64,000 bases of DNA from PKWO01 sp036384915 (GTDB lineage Bacteria; Pseudomonadota; Gammaproteobacteria; Burkholderiales; Burkholderiaceae_D): assembly GCA_036384915.1 (NCBI GenBank), contig DASVLJ010000011.1, positions 124,001-188,000 on the forward strand, read 5' to 3'. Position numbers and translations under genes: made by a program. Below are positions 18,440 to 26,281 of the stretch, piece by piece. Under the pieces are notes generated by a model. It had not been told where the DNA came from, did no database searches, and was given only the letters and a program-made list of their open reading frames with translations. Position 1 is the stretch's first letter, and every line of letters begins with the position of its first letter.

Positions 18440-18673
18440 CCTAGAAACGGTAGTTGGACAGGCGCGGGTGTGCATTTTTCCTGCCTTCTGGGTAGGCGCG
18501 ACGACGACGCGGACTGCATTCCGCTAGGAGGAGTAACACCCCCAGAAGGCCGGAAAAGTGTGCAATCGCGCCTGTAGCGCTCTCACCCAATCTGTGACCC
18601 GTGCAGAAATAAGGAAAGGCAATGTTCATATGGCTTCGCAGATATTGGTGAGCGGTCAACTGCCGTTTCTAGG
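18440..18673. repeat. nested inverted-repeat (MITE-like) element between flgC and flgD
   Basis: The outer arms CCTAGAAACGGTAGTTGGAC (18440-18459) and its near-perfect complement GGTCAACTGCCGTTTCTAGG (18654-18673) differ at 2-3 positions. A second nested pair (18460-18492 against 18541-18573, reading AGGCGCG…CCTTCTGGG) matches at 27 of 33 positions. The right half carries about 80 extra bp between its outer and inner arms that the left half lacks. It codes for nothing convincing, and its right end stops 1 bp from the flgC stop codon. It is probably a copy of an interspersed palindromic family; as RNA it would fold into a strong hairpin between flgC and flgD. Confidence 0.65.
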
Positions 18674-18674
18674 A

Positions 18675-19079
18675 TTATTGGCCGATGGTCAAGGTCTTCA
18701 ACAGCATGCTCTTGGCCGCATTCATGGTATCGACATTGTTCTGGTACGAGCGCGACGCCGATATCATGTTGACCATCTCCTCAACCACGTTCACGTTCGG
18801 CATGGCGACATAGCCGTTGGCGTCGGCCAGCGGATGGCTCGGGTCGTAAACCATTTTCGGCGGCGCACTGTCTTCCACCACCTGTTGCACCGCCACGCCG
18901 GAGGATTCGGCGCCCCCCATCGGCACGGCGGCGAACACCACCTGCTTGGAGCGGTAGACCTGGCCGTCCGGGCCGGCAGCGCTGTCGGCGTTGGCGATAT
19001 TCGACGCTGTGGTGTTCAGACGCTGCGACTGGGCGCTCATGGCCGAGCCGGCGACGTTGAAAATATTCGAAAGCGACAT
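18675..19079 (-). CDS. flgC: flagellar proximal rod protein FlgC
   Basis: 134 residues: MSLSNIFNVAGSAMSAQSQRLNTTASNIANADS and the C-terminal NVNVVEEMVNMISASRSYQNNVD are family-defining. Proximal rod subunit. The stop codon sits directly against the end of the palindromic element at 18440-18673. Confidence 0.97.
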   Translation of the reverse strand: MSLSNIFNVAGSAMSAQSQRLNTTASNIANADSAAGPDGQVYRSKQVVFAAVPMGGAESSGVAVQQVVEDSAPPKMVYDPSHPLADANGYVAMPNVNVVEEMVNMISASRSYQNNVDTMNAAKSMLLKTLTIGQ

Positions 19080-19120
19080 GGCGGCCTTCCTCGGTATCAG
19101 CTTTAAAATCGGCTTTGAAA

Positions 19121-19528
19121 TCAGTTTTGGATGACGGACAGCATTTCCTTGATCTGCGAGGAAATGAGAGTCAATCCCGCTTCGTAGCGCACCGCGTTGT
19201 CGGCAAACTGGTTGCGCTCCACGTCCATGTCGACCGTGTTGCCGTCGGCCGCGGGCTGGCTCGGCACTCTATACAATATAGGCGTTCCATCGGCCGTCGT
19301 AGCGCCGGCGTTGCCGTCGAGATGCGCAGGATCGGTCTTGCTCAAGGCATCGGCCGAAGTGTTCTTGCCGTCTAGCGCGTTCTGCAATGCCGACTTGAAG
19401 TCGATGTCGCGCGCCTTGTAATTCGGCGTATCGGCGTTGGCGATGTTCGAAGCCAATACACCGGCGCGGCGCTCGCGCAAGTTGATTGCCATTTCGTTCA
19501 CGCGCAAATAATCGTCGAGTTTTCCCAT
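19121..19528 (-). CDS. flgB: flagellar proximal rod protein FlgB
   Basis: 135 residues: MGKLDDYLRVNEMAINLRERRAGVLASNIANADTPNYKARDIDF is the classic FlgB start. The frame is open to a GTG at 19540, but ATG 19528 has GTGGAG at a good distance (that GTG is part of the ribosome binding site) and fits family alignments. First gene of the minus-strand flg operon, divergent from flgA. Confidence 0.95.
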   Translation of the reverse strand: MGKLDDYLRVNEMAINLRERRAGVLASNIANADTPNYKARDIDFKSALQNALDGKNTSADALSKTDPAHLDGNAGATTADGTPILYRVPSQPAADGNTVDMDVERNQFADNAVRYEAGLTLISSQIKEMLSVIQN

Positions 19529-19691
19529 GCCTTGCTCCACGGCACAACGTGCCTTTTATATGTCGTCGATCATACGCGCCGCACCTTGCAACGATTGCGC
19601 AATCAAGCCATAAAAGCGCCGTCTATTCCCGGCTTTAGCCTCGCGCGTGCGAGCTACCATGGCGCTATATTCCGTCATAGCGAAGACGAAG
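19529..19691. promoter_or_regulatory. divergent flgB-flgA control region
   Basis: About 160 bp between two divergent flagellar transcripts. It holds GGCAC-aac-GTGCC (19541-19553), a short perfect palindrome just upstream of flgB, and the palindromic ATTGCGCAAT near 19595. No sigma-28 or sigma-54 pattern with correct spacing was seen, which fits a class 2 promoter activated by FlhDC, but no FlhDC box could be assigned by eye. Confidence 0.35.
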
Positions 19692-20447
19692 ATGAGTAGT
19701 TTGACAAATGCGTTGACCAATTACTTGACAAAAGAGCTGACAAAGACGACAGTTGCCAAGCTGGCATGTCTGCTGTTCGGGTTGATCTGCGCCCCCTTTT
19801 CGTTTGCCGCCGCGACAGGCGCGCGCCAGGATGACGCCGCGCTGCGTCAAGCCGTCGAACAATTCCTGATCGAGCAATCGAAAGGCTTGCCCGGCGAAGT
19901 CAGCGTCGCAGTCGGCCCGATCGATCCGCGCCTCTATCTCGCCGCCTGCCCCGGATTTGAAACCTTTCTCCCACCAGGCAACAAAGCATGGGGTAAGACT
20001 GCGGTCGGCGTGCGGTGCAACGGGCCGGCCCATTGGTCGGTTTATGTCTCAGCTGTAGTGCACGTCAACGGCGACTATGTCGCGGCCGTTACGCCGTTGG
20101 CACAGGGCCAGCAAGTCGCTGCCAGCGACGTGGCAATCGTGCATGGCGATTTGACCGTATTGCCGCCAAGCGTCGTCACCAACCTCGGGCAAGCCGTGGG
20201 CATGACGGTAGCGCGCTCGGTACCGGCCGGCATGCCGGTGCGCCAGGATGCGCTCAAGAGCCATCCCGCCGTGGCTTCGGGCCAAGTGGTAAGATTGGTG
20301 TCGAGCGGTGACGGCTTCAGCGTCTCGGCCGAAGGCCGGGCGCTCTCCAATGCCAGCGAAGGCCAGGTTGTGCAAGCCCGGGCGGCAAACGGCCAGGTCG
20401 TGAGCGGAATCGCCAGGCTTGGAGGGACTGTCGAGGTCAATTATTGA
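19692..20447 (+). CDS. flgA: flagellar P-ring assembly chaperone FlgA
   Basis: About 251 residues; periplasmic chaperone for FlgI. After a signal sequence (AKLACLLFGLICAPFSFAAA) comes a mature domain with Cys residues, then the SAF domain (about 115-175) with GDYVAAVTPLAQGQQVAASDV, and the C-terminal VRLVSSGDGFSVSAEGRALSNASEGQVVQARAANGQVVSG typical of FlgA. The frame is open back to 19647; ATG 19692 is chosen for a signal peptide of reasonable length, but the start is uncertain. Confidence 0.92.
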   Translation: MSSLTNALTNYLTKELTKTTVAKLACLLFGLICAPFSFAAATGARQDDAALRQAVEQFLIEQSKGLPGEVSVAVGPIDPRLYLAACPGFETFLPPGNKAWGKTAVGVRCNGPAHWSVYVSAVVHVNGDYVAAVTPLAQGQQVAASDVAIVHGDLTVLPPSVVTNLGQAVGMTVARSVPAGMPVRQDALKSHPAVASGQVVRLVSSGDGFSVSAEGRALSNASEGQVVQARAANGQVVSGIARLGGTVEVNY

Positions 20448-20514
20448 CTTCAGGAAATATATAGGTTTATATGGGGCAAGCATGCTCCGATGCAAATTTT
20501 TTGCTGTACTGCGC

Positions 20515-20541
20515 TAAAGTTCGAGGCTATCCTGCCGTTAG
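20515..20541 (+). promoter_or_regulatory. sigma-28 (FliA) promoter of flgM
   Basis: TAAAGTTC (20515-20522), an 11-bp spacer and GCCGTTAG (20534-20541) closely match TAAAGTTT-N11-GCCGATAA. It ends 82 bp upstream of flgM. A FliA promoter in front of the anti-FliA factor gives the known negative loop. Confidence 0.78.
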
Positions 20542-20623
20542 AGAATCAGGAAAGCAGAAATGGTCTGCCGACTAGCTTGTTGATGAGACCAACCGCGAAC
20601 TACTGTGCAATGAGGGTGATGTC

Positions 20624-20923
20624 GTGAAAATTGATGATTCGATCAAAAAAACCGGTAGCGTAAGTATTACGCCGACGCAAACGCGTGCCGGAAAAGGTGT
20701 AAGCAAGACCAGCACCGGCTCGACTTCGTCAGACAATGTCCATATCTCGTCGCAATTGCAGGGTTTGGAAGGCCAGGTTGCCAGCAGCAGCGTGTTCGAC
20801 GCCAATAAGGTGGAAGAGATCAAGGCGGCCATCGCCGGCGGTCAATTCCAGGTGGATCCTGAAAAGGTGGCGAGCGGTCTGATCGGCAACGCCAGCGATC
20901 TCCTGCGCGCGCGCACCGCCTGA
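20624..20923 (+). CDS. flgM: anti-sigma-28 factor FlgM
   Basis: 99 residues, mostly disordered Ser/Thr/Lys-rich N-terminus and a C-terminal FliA-binding helix pair (VEEIKAAIAGGQFQVDPEKVASGLI), the FlgM signature. Holds FliA inactive until exported through the completed hook. The start is GTG 20624 preceded by GAGGG. Normal length for the family. Confidence 0.95.
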   Translation: MKIDDSIKKTGSVSITPTQTRAGKGVSKTSTGSTSSDNVHISSQLQGLEGQVASSSVFDANKVEEIKAAIAGGQFQVDPEKVASGLIGNASDLLRARTA

Positions 20924-20935
20924 GCTTTTCTTTGA

Positions 20936-21058
20936 AGGTCGTCTCGAAAAATCGTAGCGAGCGGTCCAAGGTCAGGGCGAGAAGCGGAACCGTACGAATG
21001 GTACGGTGAGCATCGCAGCCCTGAGATTGGGTTGCGCAGTAGATTTTTGAGATGACCT
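20936..21058. repeat. nested palindromic element between flgM and flgN
   Basis: Three nested inverted repeats: outer AGGTCGTCTCGAAAAATC (20936-20953) with GATTTTTGAGATGACCT (21042-21058); middle TCAGGGC (20972-20978) with GCCCTGA (21018-21024); inner ACCGTAC-gaatg-GTACGGT (20989-21007). Non-coding. The right arm ends exactly one base before the flgN ATG, so the element forms the flgN ribosome-binding region. Probably an interspersed palindromic (MITE-like) sequence. Confidence 0.7.
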
Positions 21059-21526
21059 ATGAATGACAATACGCCTGCCTCGAGTCTAAAAAACGAAATC
21101 GCACTGACAGCCGAATTGATCGGCATCCTCAAGGACGAGCAGGCGCATCTCGTCGCGGCCGACGTCAACGGCTTAGTCGCCATTACAGAGCAGAAGTCCC
21201 GCGTTGTATCCGCCATTTCCACCGTGACCACCCAGCGCTACAGCCGTTTGGCGCAGGCCGGCTACAAGGCCATGGAAGGCGGCATGCGCGCCTGGTTCGA
21301 CAATACTGCACACGATCCGGAATCCGACAACGACTGGGCCGAATTGCTCAAGCTGGCGCAAGAGGTCAAATCGCTCAACAACACCAACGGTATCCTGATC
21401 GGCAAGCACCTGACTTACAACCAAGGCGCGCTGAACATCTTGCGCGGCACCAAGGCAACCGGCTTCTACGGCCCCGATGGGCAGGCCACCACCAAAGTCC
21501 AGGGCCGCGGCGTGATCGTCGGCTGA
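21059..21526 (+). CDS. flgN: flagellar export chaperone FlgN
   Basis: 155 residues, all-helical, with SSLKNEIALTAELIGILKDEQAHLVAADVNGLVAITEQKSRVVSAIS, the FlgN pattern. Cytoplasmic chaperone for FlgK and FlgL. The only nearby ribosome binding candidate, GAG at 21050-21052, is inside the palindromic element that abuts the start. Follows flgM as in most flagellar clusters. Confidence 0.92.
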   Translation: MNDNTPASSLKNEIALTAELIGILKDEQAHLVAADVNGLVAITEQKSRVVSAISTVTTQRYSRLAQAGYKAMEGGMRAWFDNTAHDPESDNDWAELLKLAQEVKSLNNTNGILIGKHLTYNQGALNILRGTKATGFYGPDGQATTKVQGRGVIVG

Positions 21527-21530
21527 AGTC

Positions 21531-23216
21531 TTGAAGCCGGGCCGTAACGATCCCTGCCCTTGCGGCAGCGGCAAAAAATACAAGCAATGCTGCCTGTTTA
21601 AAGAAACAGTTCCGCCGAAACCCACGCCCACGCCGAAGGCGGCCCACCCGCCCCCGGACCAGTTGAATATGCTTGCGGAACTGTTCAACAGCGGCCGCCA
21701 TGCCGAGATGGAAAACCTGGGCCGCGCGCTGACGCAGCAATTTCCTCAGTCGGGCCAAGCCTGGAAGGCACTCGGTACCGCCTTGCAGATTCAAGGCAAG
21801 GATGCCATCGAGGCATTATCCAAAGCGGCGCAACTGCTGCCCGGCGACCCGGAAGCTCACAATAATCTCGCTGCGGCGATGCTCGATGGAGGGCGGGCCC
21901 TCGACGCCGCGCAAGCCGCCAGGCACGCGCTGGATTTGCGCCCCGGCTATGCCGAAGCCCATGCCAATCTCGGCAAGGCCGCCTTGCAATTGCGCCGCCT
22001 CGCGGAATCGATCGACAACTACGAGAGCGCGATTGCTCTTTATCCGCACGACCCTTCGTGGCATTGCAACCTCGGTATTGCCTATAACGAATCCGGCAGG
22101 CTCGAAGAGGCGGCGCAAGCTTTCGAAAGAGCCATCGCGATTGGACCCGGCTTGGTCCAGGCACACTATGGCTTATCCCAACTGAAGACCTATTCCGCAA
22201 CGGACCCGCACCCGGCCATGCTGGAGTCGCGCATCGATGCCGTGGCGGCGCTGCCGCCCGATCTGCGCACTCGCTACTGGTTCGCCCTGGGTAAGATGCG
22301 TGAAGACCTGGGCCGCTACGACGATGCCTTCACCGCCTATTGCGAAGGCAACCGCATCAAGCATGAACAGTACAGAATCGACGACACAATCGATGACGCA
22401 CTCGTCGAGCGCATCAAAGCCACCTTCACCCGCGGATTGTTTGACGCGCGCCAGGGCTACGGCCAGGCCACGCCCGAGCGGACACCGGTATTTATCGTCG
22501 GCATGCCGCGCTCCGGTACCTCCTTGCTCGAGCAAATATTGGCCAGTTCTCCCGGCGTGTTCGGCGCAGGCGAGCTTCCGCTGATGCATGAGATCGCGGA
22601 ACAGCATTTCGGCGGCCCCGAGGCCAAGCCCTTCCCTTTCACCGTGCCCGATCTCACCAACGAGCAACTCGCGCACATGGGGCGGCAATATGTGGGGCGT
22701 GCCTGGAGCCTTGCCCCCAGTGCGCGGGTCTTGACCGACAAGATGCCCGCGAATTTCTTCTATGTCGGCCTGATACGCCTGATGCTGCCGGGCGCCAAGA
22801 TCATTCATATCATGCGCGACCCGATGGATATCTGCTTCTCGTGCTACGCGCTCCTGTTCGGCGGCGACAAGCAAGCCTTTAGCTACGACCTGGAAATGCT
22901 GGGGCGCTACTATGGCCGCTACGCCGAGGTAATGGCGCACTGGCACCGCGTACTGCCGGACAGCATACTGGCACTGCACTACGAGGACTTGGTGCAAGAC
23001 ACCGAAGGACAAGCCAGGCGAGTGCTCGACTATCTCGGCCTGCCTTGGGATGAGCGCTGTCTGGATTTCCATCGCAACCCGCGCCGCGTCGATACCGCCA
23101 GCGCGGCACAAGTGAGAAGACCGATCTACACCAGCTCCATGAAACGCTGGCAGCGCTTTGCCCGGCACCTGGAGCCATTGTCACGCTTGATTGAGCAAGC
23201 TGGAAGTCCGATCTAG
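21531..23216 (+). CDS. SEC-C / TPR / sulfotransferase fusion protein
   Basis: 561 residues. (1) A SEC-C zinc motif at the N-terminus, GRNDPCPCGSGKKYKQCC, with Cys 9, 11, 20 and 21. (2) About five TPR repeats (about 45-235, e.g. AHNNLAAAMLDGGRALDAAQ). (3) A sulfotransferase domain (about 315-550) with the PAPS-binding loop VFIVGMPRSGTSLLEQIL (about 320) and the 3'-phosphate loop IIHIMRDPMDICFSCY (about 425). The start must be TTG 21531, since an in-frame stop lies just upstream and the SEC-C motif begins at residue 4. Starts 4 bp after flgN, so it is probably cotranscribed with the flagellar chaperone. The substrate is unknown; sulfation of a flagellar or surface component is only an inference. 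Confidence 0.85.
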   Translation: MKPGRNDPCPCGSGKKYKQCCLFKETVPPKPTPTPKAAHPPPDQLNMLAELFNSGRHAEMENLGRALTQQFPQSGQAWKALGTALQIQGKDAIEALSKAAQLLPGDPEAHNNLAAAMLDGGRALDAAQAARHALDLRPGYAEAHANLGKAALQLRRLAESIDNYESAIALYPHDPSWHCNLGIAYNESGRLEEAAQAFERAIAIGPGLVQAHYGLSQLKTYSATDPHPAMLESRIDAVAALPPDLRTRYWFALGKMREDLGRYDDAFTAYCEGNRIKHEQYRIDDTIDDALVERIKATFTRGLFDARQGYGQATPERTPVFIVGMPRSGTSLLEQILASSPGVFGAGELPLMHEIAEQHFGGPEAKPFPFTVPDLTNEQLAHMGRQYVGRAWSLAPSARVLTDKMPANFFYVGLIRLMLPGAKIIHIMRDPMDICFSCYALLFGGDKQAFSYDLEMLGRYYGRYAEVMAHWHRVLPDSILALHYEDLVQDTEGQARRVLDYLGLPWDERCLDFHRNPRRVDTASAAQVRRPIYTSSMKRWQRFARHLEPLSRLIEQAGSPI

Positions 23217-23971
23217 TTCAACGTCTCCGGCAGCTTGATATCCGGCACGCTCGCCAGGATCATCACTTCCACGCGCCGGTTGTGCGCCCTGCCCTCATTG
23301 GTATCGTTCGAGTCGATAGGCTGGGTTGAACTGTGGCCGATGGCCAGCATGCGGTTTTCCGCCACACCATTCTCGGCAAACAGGCGCACCACGCTGCCGG
23401 CCCGCGCCGAAGACAATTCCCAGTTCGATGCGAACAGCGGCGTGCTGATGGGCACGTTGTCGGTGTGGCCTTCGACCTGGAGCGCATGCTTGTCGCTCTT
23501 CAAGGTCGTTGCGACCGATTTCAGGATGTCCCTGGCGTCGTTGGTAAGCTTTGCCTCGCCGGTGGCGAACAAGACGCTGGAGTTGATGGTGACGTTGATG
23601 CCGCGGCTGCTTTGCGTGACCTGCACCTTGCCTTGTGAAATCAGGGGCGCAAGCGTCTGCTGCAGATTGCGCGACAGGACCGACAACTGCGCATAATCGC
23701 GCCGTGCCATCGCCTCGCGCCGCAATACGATCAGCGGCTTCAAGCCGTTCAAGCCCAGTTCGAGCTGCGCGCGCGAAGGCGGAACCTGCGGCGCTTCGCG
23801 GCCGAAGGCATTGCCCAGCGAATCGGACAGCACACGATACTTGCCGGTGTTGATCGAAGAGATGGCATACATCACGACGAAAAACGCGAACAAAAGCGTG
23901 ATGAAGTCGGCATAGGACACGAGCCAGCGCTCATGGTTTTCGTGCTCTTCCTCGTGCTTTCTGCGCGTCAT
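23213..23971 (-). CDS. motD: flagellar stator protein MotD (MotB family)
   Basis: 252 residues. One transmembrane helix (about 20-40) within RWLVSYADFITLLFAFFVVMYAIS carries the essential proton-binding Asp; an OmpA-like peptidoglycan-binding domain (about 120-245) includes LQVEGHTDNVPISTPLFASNWELSSARAGSVVRL. Start ATG 23971 (MTRRKHEEEHENHE); the open frame further upstream lies inside motC. Pairs with motC. Its stop codon shares CTAG with the convergent sulfotransferase gene. Name by analogy with the Pseudomonas second stator. Confidence 0.92.
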   Translation of the reverse strand: MTRRKHEEEHENHERWLVSYADFITLLFAFFVVMYAISSINTGKYRVLSDSLGNAFGREAPQVPPSRAQLELGLNGLKPLIVLRREAMARRDYAQLSVLSRNLQQTLAPLISQGKVQVTQSSRGINVTINSSVLFATGEAKLTNDARDILKSVATTLKSDKHALQVEGHTDNVPISTPLFASNWELSSARAGSVVRLFAENGVAENRMLAIGHSSTQPIDSNDTNEGRAHNRRVEVMILASVPDIKLPETLN

Positions 23972-23978
23972 GATGAAG

Positions 23979-24713
23979 TCAGTATGTTGAGAGCCGCTCT
24001 TCGATGATGCGCGGATTCTCGCCGGTGGCAATGCCGCAGAACACATCGGCGATCAGCTCGCGCTGGGCCACTTCCTTCGCGACGAGCGCCTTGAGCTTGC
24101 TGCCGATCGGCAGAAACACCAGGTTGGCAAGGCCCACGCCATAGATGGTCGCGACGAAGGCGACGGCAATGCCGGCACCGAGCTTGCTCGGGTCGGACAG
24201 GTTCTCCATGACGTGGATCAAACCCAGCACGGCGCCCAAAATGCCGATGGTCGGCGAATAGCCGCCGGCCGATTCCCAGATCTTGATGGCCAGCTTGCGC
24301 TCGGTCTCGTAGGCCGCGATTTCGACATCGAGAATTTCACGCAGCTTGAACGGGTCGACGCCGTCGACGATCAGTCGCAAGCCCTTGGCCAGATAAGGGT
24401 CGCGCACCTGGTCGAGCTGGCGCTCCAGGCTCAGCAGGCCCTCGCGCCTTGCCGTGGTGCTCCAGTTGACGACGTCGCGGCGCAAGGTCTTGCCGTTGGA
24501 AGGCGGGGGAGCAAACACCCAGGAAGCCAGTTTCACGCCTTCAAAGAAATTGAGCAGGCCGCTTTGCAGGATCACCGCGCCCAGCGTGCCGATGACGACG
24601 ATGACGAAGGCCGCCGGCTGCACCAGCGAACCGATTTCTCCCCCTTCGATTGCCTGCCCGACGATGATACCGGTCAGGGCAAGCACCAGCCCGACTACGC
24701 TACCCCAGTCCAC
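23979..24713 (-). CDS. motC: flagellar stator protein MotC (MotA family)
   Basis: 244 residues with four transmembrane segments; the loop GGYSPTIGILGAVLGLIHVMENL holds the conserved Pro/Gly residues of MotA/TolQ/ExbB proteins, and the cytoplasmic loop is Arg/Glu-rich (LLSLERQLDQVRDPYLAKGLRLIVDG). Overlaps the end of fliA by 19 bp. With MotD it forms a second stator besides MotA/MotB at 41962-43904. Confidence 0.93.
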   Translation of the reverse strand: MDWGSVVGLVLALTGIIVGQAIEGGEIGSLVQPAAFVIVVIGTLGAVILQSGLLNFFEGVKLASWVFAPPPSNGKTLRRDVVNWSTTARREGLLSLERQLDQVRDPYLAKGLRLIVDGVDPFKLREILDVEIAAYETERKLAIKIWESAGGYSPTIGILGAVLGLIHVMENLSDPSKLGAGIAVAFVATIYGVGLANLVFLPIGSKLKALVAKEVAQRELIADVFCGIATGENPRIIEERLSTY

Positions 24714-25447
24714 GCTTTTTCCCTGAGGTTGGCACGCAGGCGCGAGATTGCCTGGCTATGGAGCTGGCAGACGCGCGATTCCGAAACGCCCATCACCGCG
24801 CCGATCTCCTTGAGGTTCATCTCCTGCTCATAGTAGAGGCCCATGAGTATTTTCTCTCTTTCGGGTAAGCCCTCGATCGCTTCGATCAGGGCGGCACGGA
24901 AGCCCGAGTTCATCAGCGTCTGCAACGGGTCGCCGTCTTCGTCGGTGGCGTAGCGGTCGAGAAAGTGCTCGTTGCCGTCGCCATCATGGAAATCCTCGTA
25001 ATACACCAACTGGTGGCCGCCGCCTTCATTGAGCAAGTCCTGGTAGTCGGCCAGCGAGAGCTTGAGCTGCTTGGCCACTTCGCTCTCGTTGGGCGGACGG
25101 CCCAGGCGTTGCTGCAGTTGGCTCATCGCTTCTTCGATCTTGCGCATGTTTTGCCGCATGCTGCGCGGCAGCCAGTCGGACGAGCGCAGCTCGTCGAGCA
25201 TGGCACCGCGGATGCGCTGCACAGCGTAGGTTTCGAATTGCGCGCCATGCGTTTCTTCGTAGCGGCTCACGGCGTCGAGCAAGCCGATCATGCCGGCCTG
25301 GATCAAGTCGTCGACTTCCACCGAGGGTGGAAGCTTGGCTTTCATCTGATGGGCAAGGCGCTTGACCAGCGGCGCGTGTTCCGCCAGCAAGTGGCTCTTG
25401 TCGGTTTTCCCATCCGCTGTGTACATAAACTGTTTAACCTGATTCAC
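24695..25447 (-). CDS. fliA: flagellar sigma factor FliA (sigma-28)
   Basis: 250 residues. Region 2 (HAPLVKRLAHQMKAKLPPSVEVDDLIQAGMIGLLDAVSRYE), region 3 and region 4 (LPEREKILMGLYYEQEMNLKEIGAVMGVSESRVCQLHSQAI) are all present. Directs transcription of late flagellar and chemotaxis genes and is held by FlgM. Candidate starts are GTG 25447, directly after the flhG stop, or ATG 25426 (MYTADGK); neither ribosome site is decisive. Confidence 0.96.
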   Translation of the reverse strand: MNQVKQFMYTADGKTDKSHLLAEHAPLVKRLAHQMKAKLPPSVEVDDLIQAGMIGLLDAVSRYEETHGAQFETYAVQRIRGAMLDELRSSDWLPRSMRQNMRKIEEAMSQLQQRLGRPPNESEVAKQLKLSLADYQDLLNEGGGHQLVYYEDFHDGDGNEHFLDRYATDEDGDPLQTLMNSGFRAALIEAIEGLPEREKILMGLYYEQEMNLKEIGAVMGVSESRVCQLHSQAISRLRANLREKAWTGVA

Positions 25448-26281
25448 CTAGTTGGCACCCACGGCTTGCAGGCTGTCGAGGTGAGACTCGGCAGCGACGC
25501 GCCCCGCGAGCCGCCGGAACGCGATCGATGCGCCTGCCAGCGGGAAAGCCTCGACCACAGACCGCCCCAGCCGCGTTGCGCGCCGCAAATAGTCGTCGGC
25601 GGGCACCGAGCCGAGCGACTTCAAATGCACGGCAAGATAACGATTTGCCGCGCGTGCCATATTATCGTACACCACTTGTGCTTCTTGCTCCGAAGCATCA
25701 GTTACGAGTATACCGAAGCTGCGCCTGCCAAGCTGTGCATTGAGACGCTTGACCAGTCCATAGGCTTGCTGGATCTCGGTCGCGCCAGGGCTGACCTGGA
25801 TCACGATCTCGCCATTGGCCATGGTCGGCACGATCAAGCCGTCTTCGGGATGCAACTCGCCGTCTATCAACAGCATATCAGTTTGCTTGCCCAACAGTTC
25901 AAAGCAAGCATCCAAATGTTGCAATATCTTGCCATCTTGACAGGCATCGAGGTCGGCTCGGTTTTCATGTCGCATCAGCGCGACAGAAAAGCCCTGCTCC
26001 ATCGGCCGGATTGCGTCATTCAAGGGGCGTTTCTTGCGCGCGGCATCCATCAAGGTGGGGCAATAGGGTAAATCGAGCGCGCCGGACACGCCGCGGTATT
26101 TCGCCCGCGCATCGGCCAGCAACACCGTATTGCCCGAACGTGCCAGCGTCGCGGCCAGGTTGATCAGGGTGGCACTCTTGGCCGCATCCGGCGTAACCGA
26201 AAGAAAGGTGAAGACGCGCGGCCGCGGCCCGGCCAGCAGACGGCGCAGACCTTCCGCCTGGTCGAAGTCGAAATTAGCCAA
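25448..26281 (-). CDS. flhG: flagellar number regulator FlhG (FleN), with a degenerate P-loop
   Basis: About 277 residues, MinD/ParA-like. The N-terminal FDFDQAEGLRRLL keeps the DQAxxLR helix that activates the FlhF GTPase. The place of the deviant Walker A motif (KGGxGKT) is taken by SVTPDAAKS (about 28-36), which keeps only the final Lys-Ser; the later strand reads MLLIDGELHPED in place of the usual DTxAG. The fold looks intact but nucleotide hydrolysis is doubtful. TTG 26281 gives the family N-terminus MANFDFDQAEGL, an 8-bp overlap with flhF and a GGGGTGG site; ATG 26308 or 26329 in the same frame are alternatives. Confidence 0.88.
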   Translation of the reverse strand: MANFDFDQAEGLRRLLAGPRPRVFTFLSVTPDAAKSATLINLAATLARSGNTVLLADARAKYRGVSGALDLPYCPTLMDAARKKRPLNDAIRPMEQGFSVALMRHENRADLDACQDGKILQHLDACFELLGKQTDMLLIDGELHPEDGLIVPTMANGEIVIQVSPGATEIQQAYGLVKRLNAQLGRRSFGILVTDASEQEAQVVYDNMARAANRYLAVHLKSLGSVPADDYLRRATRLGRSVVEAFPLAGASIAFRRLAGRVAAESHLDSLQAVGAN

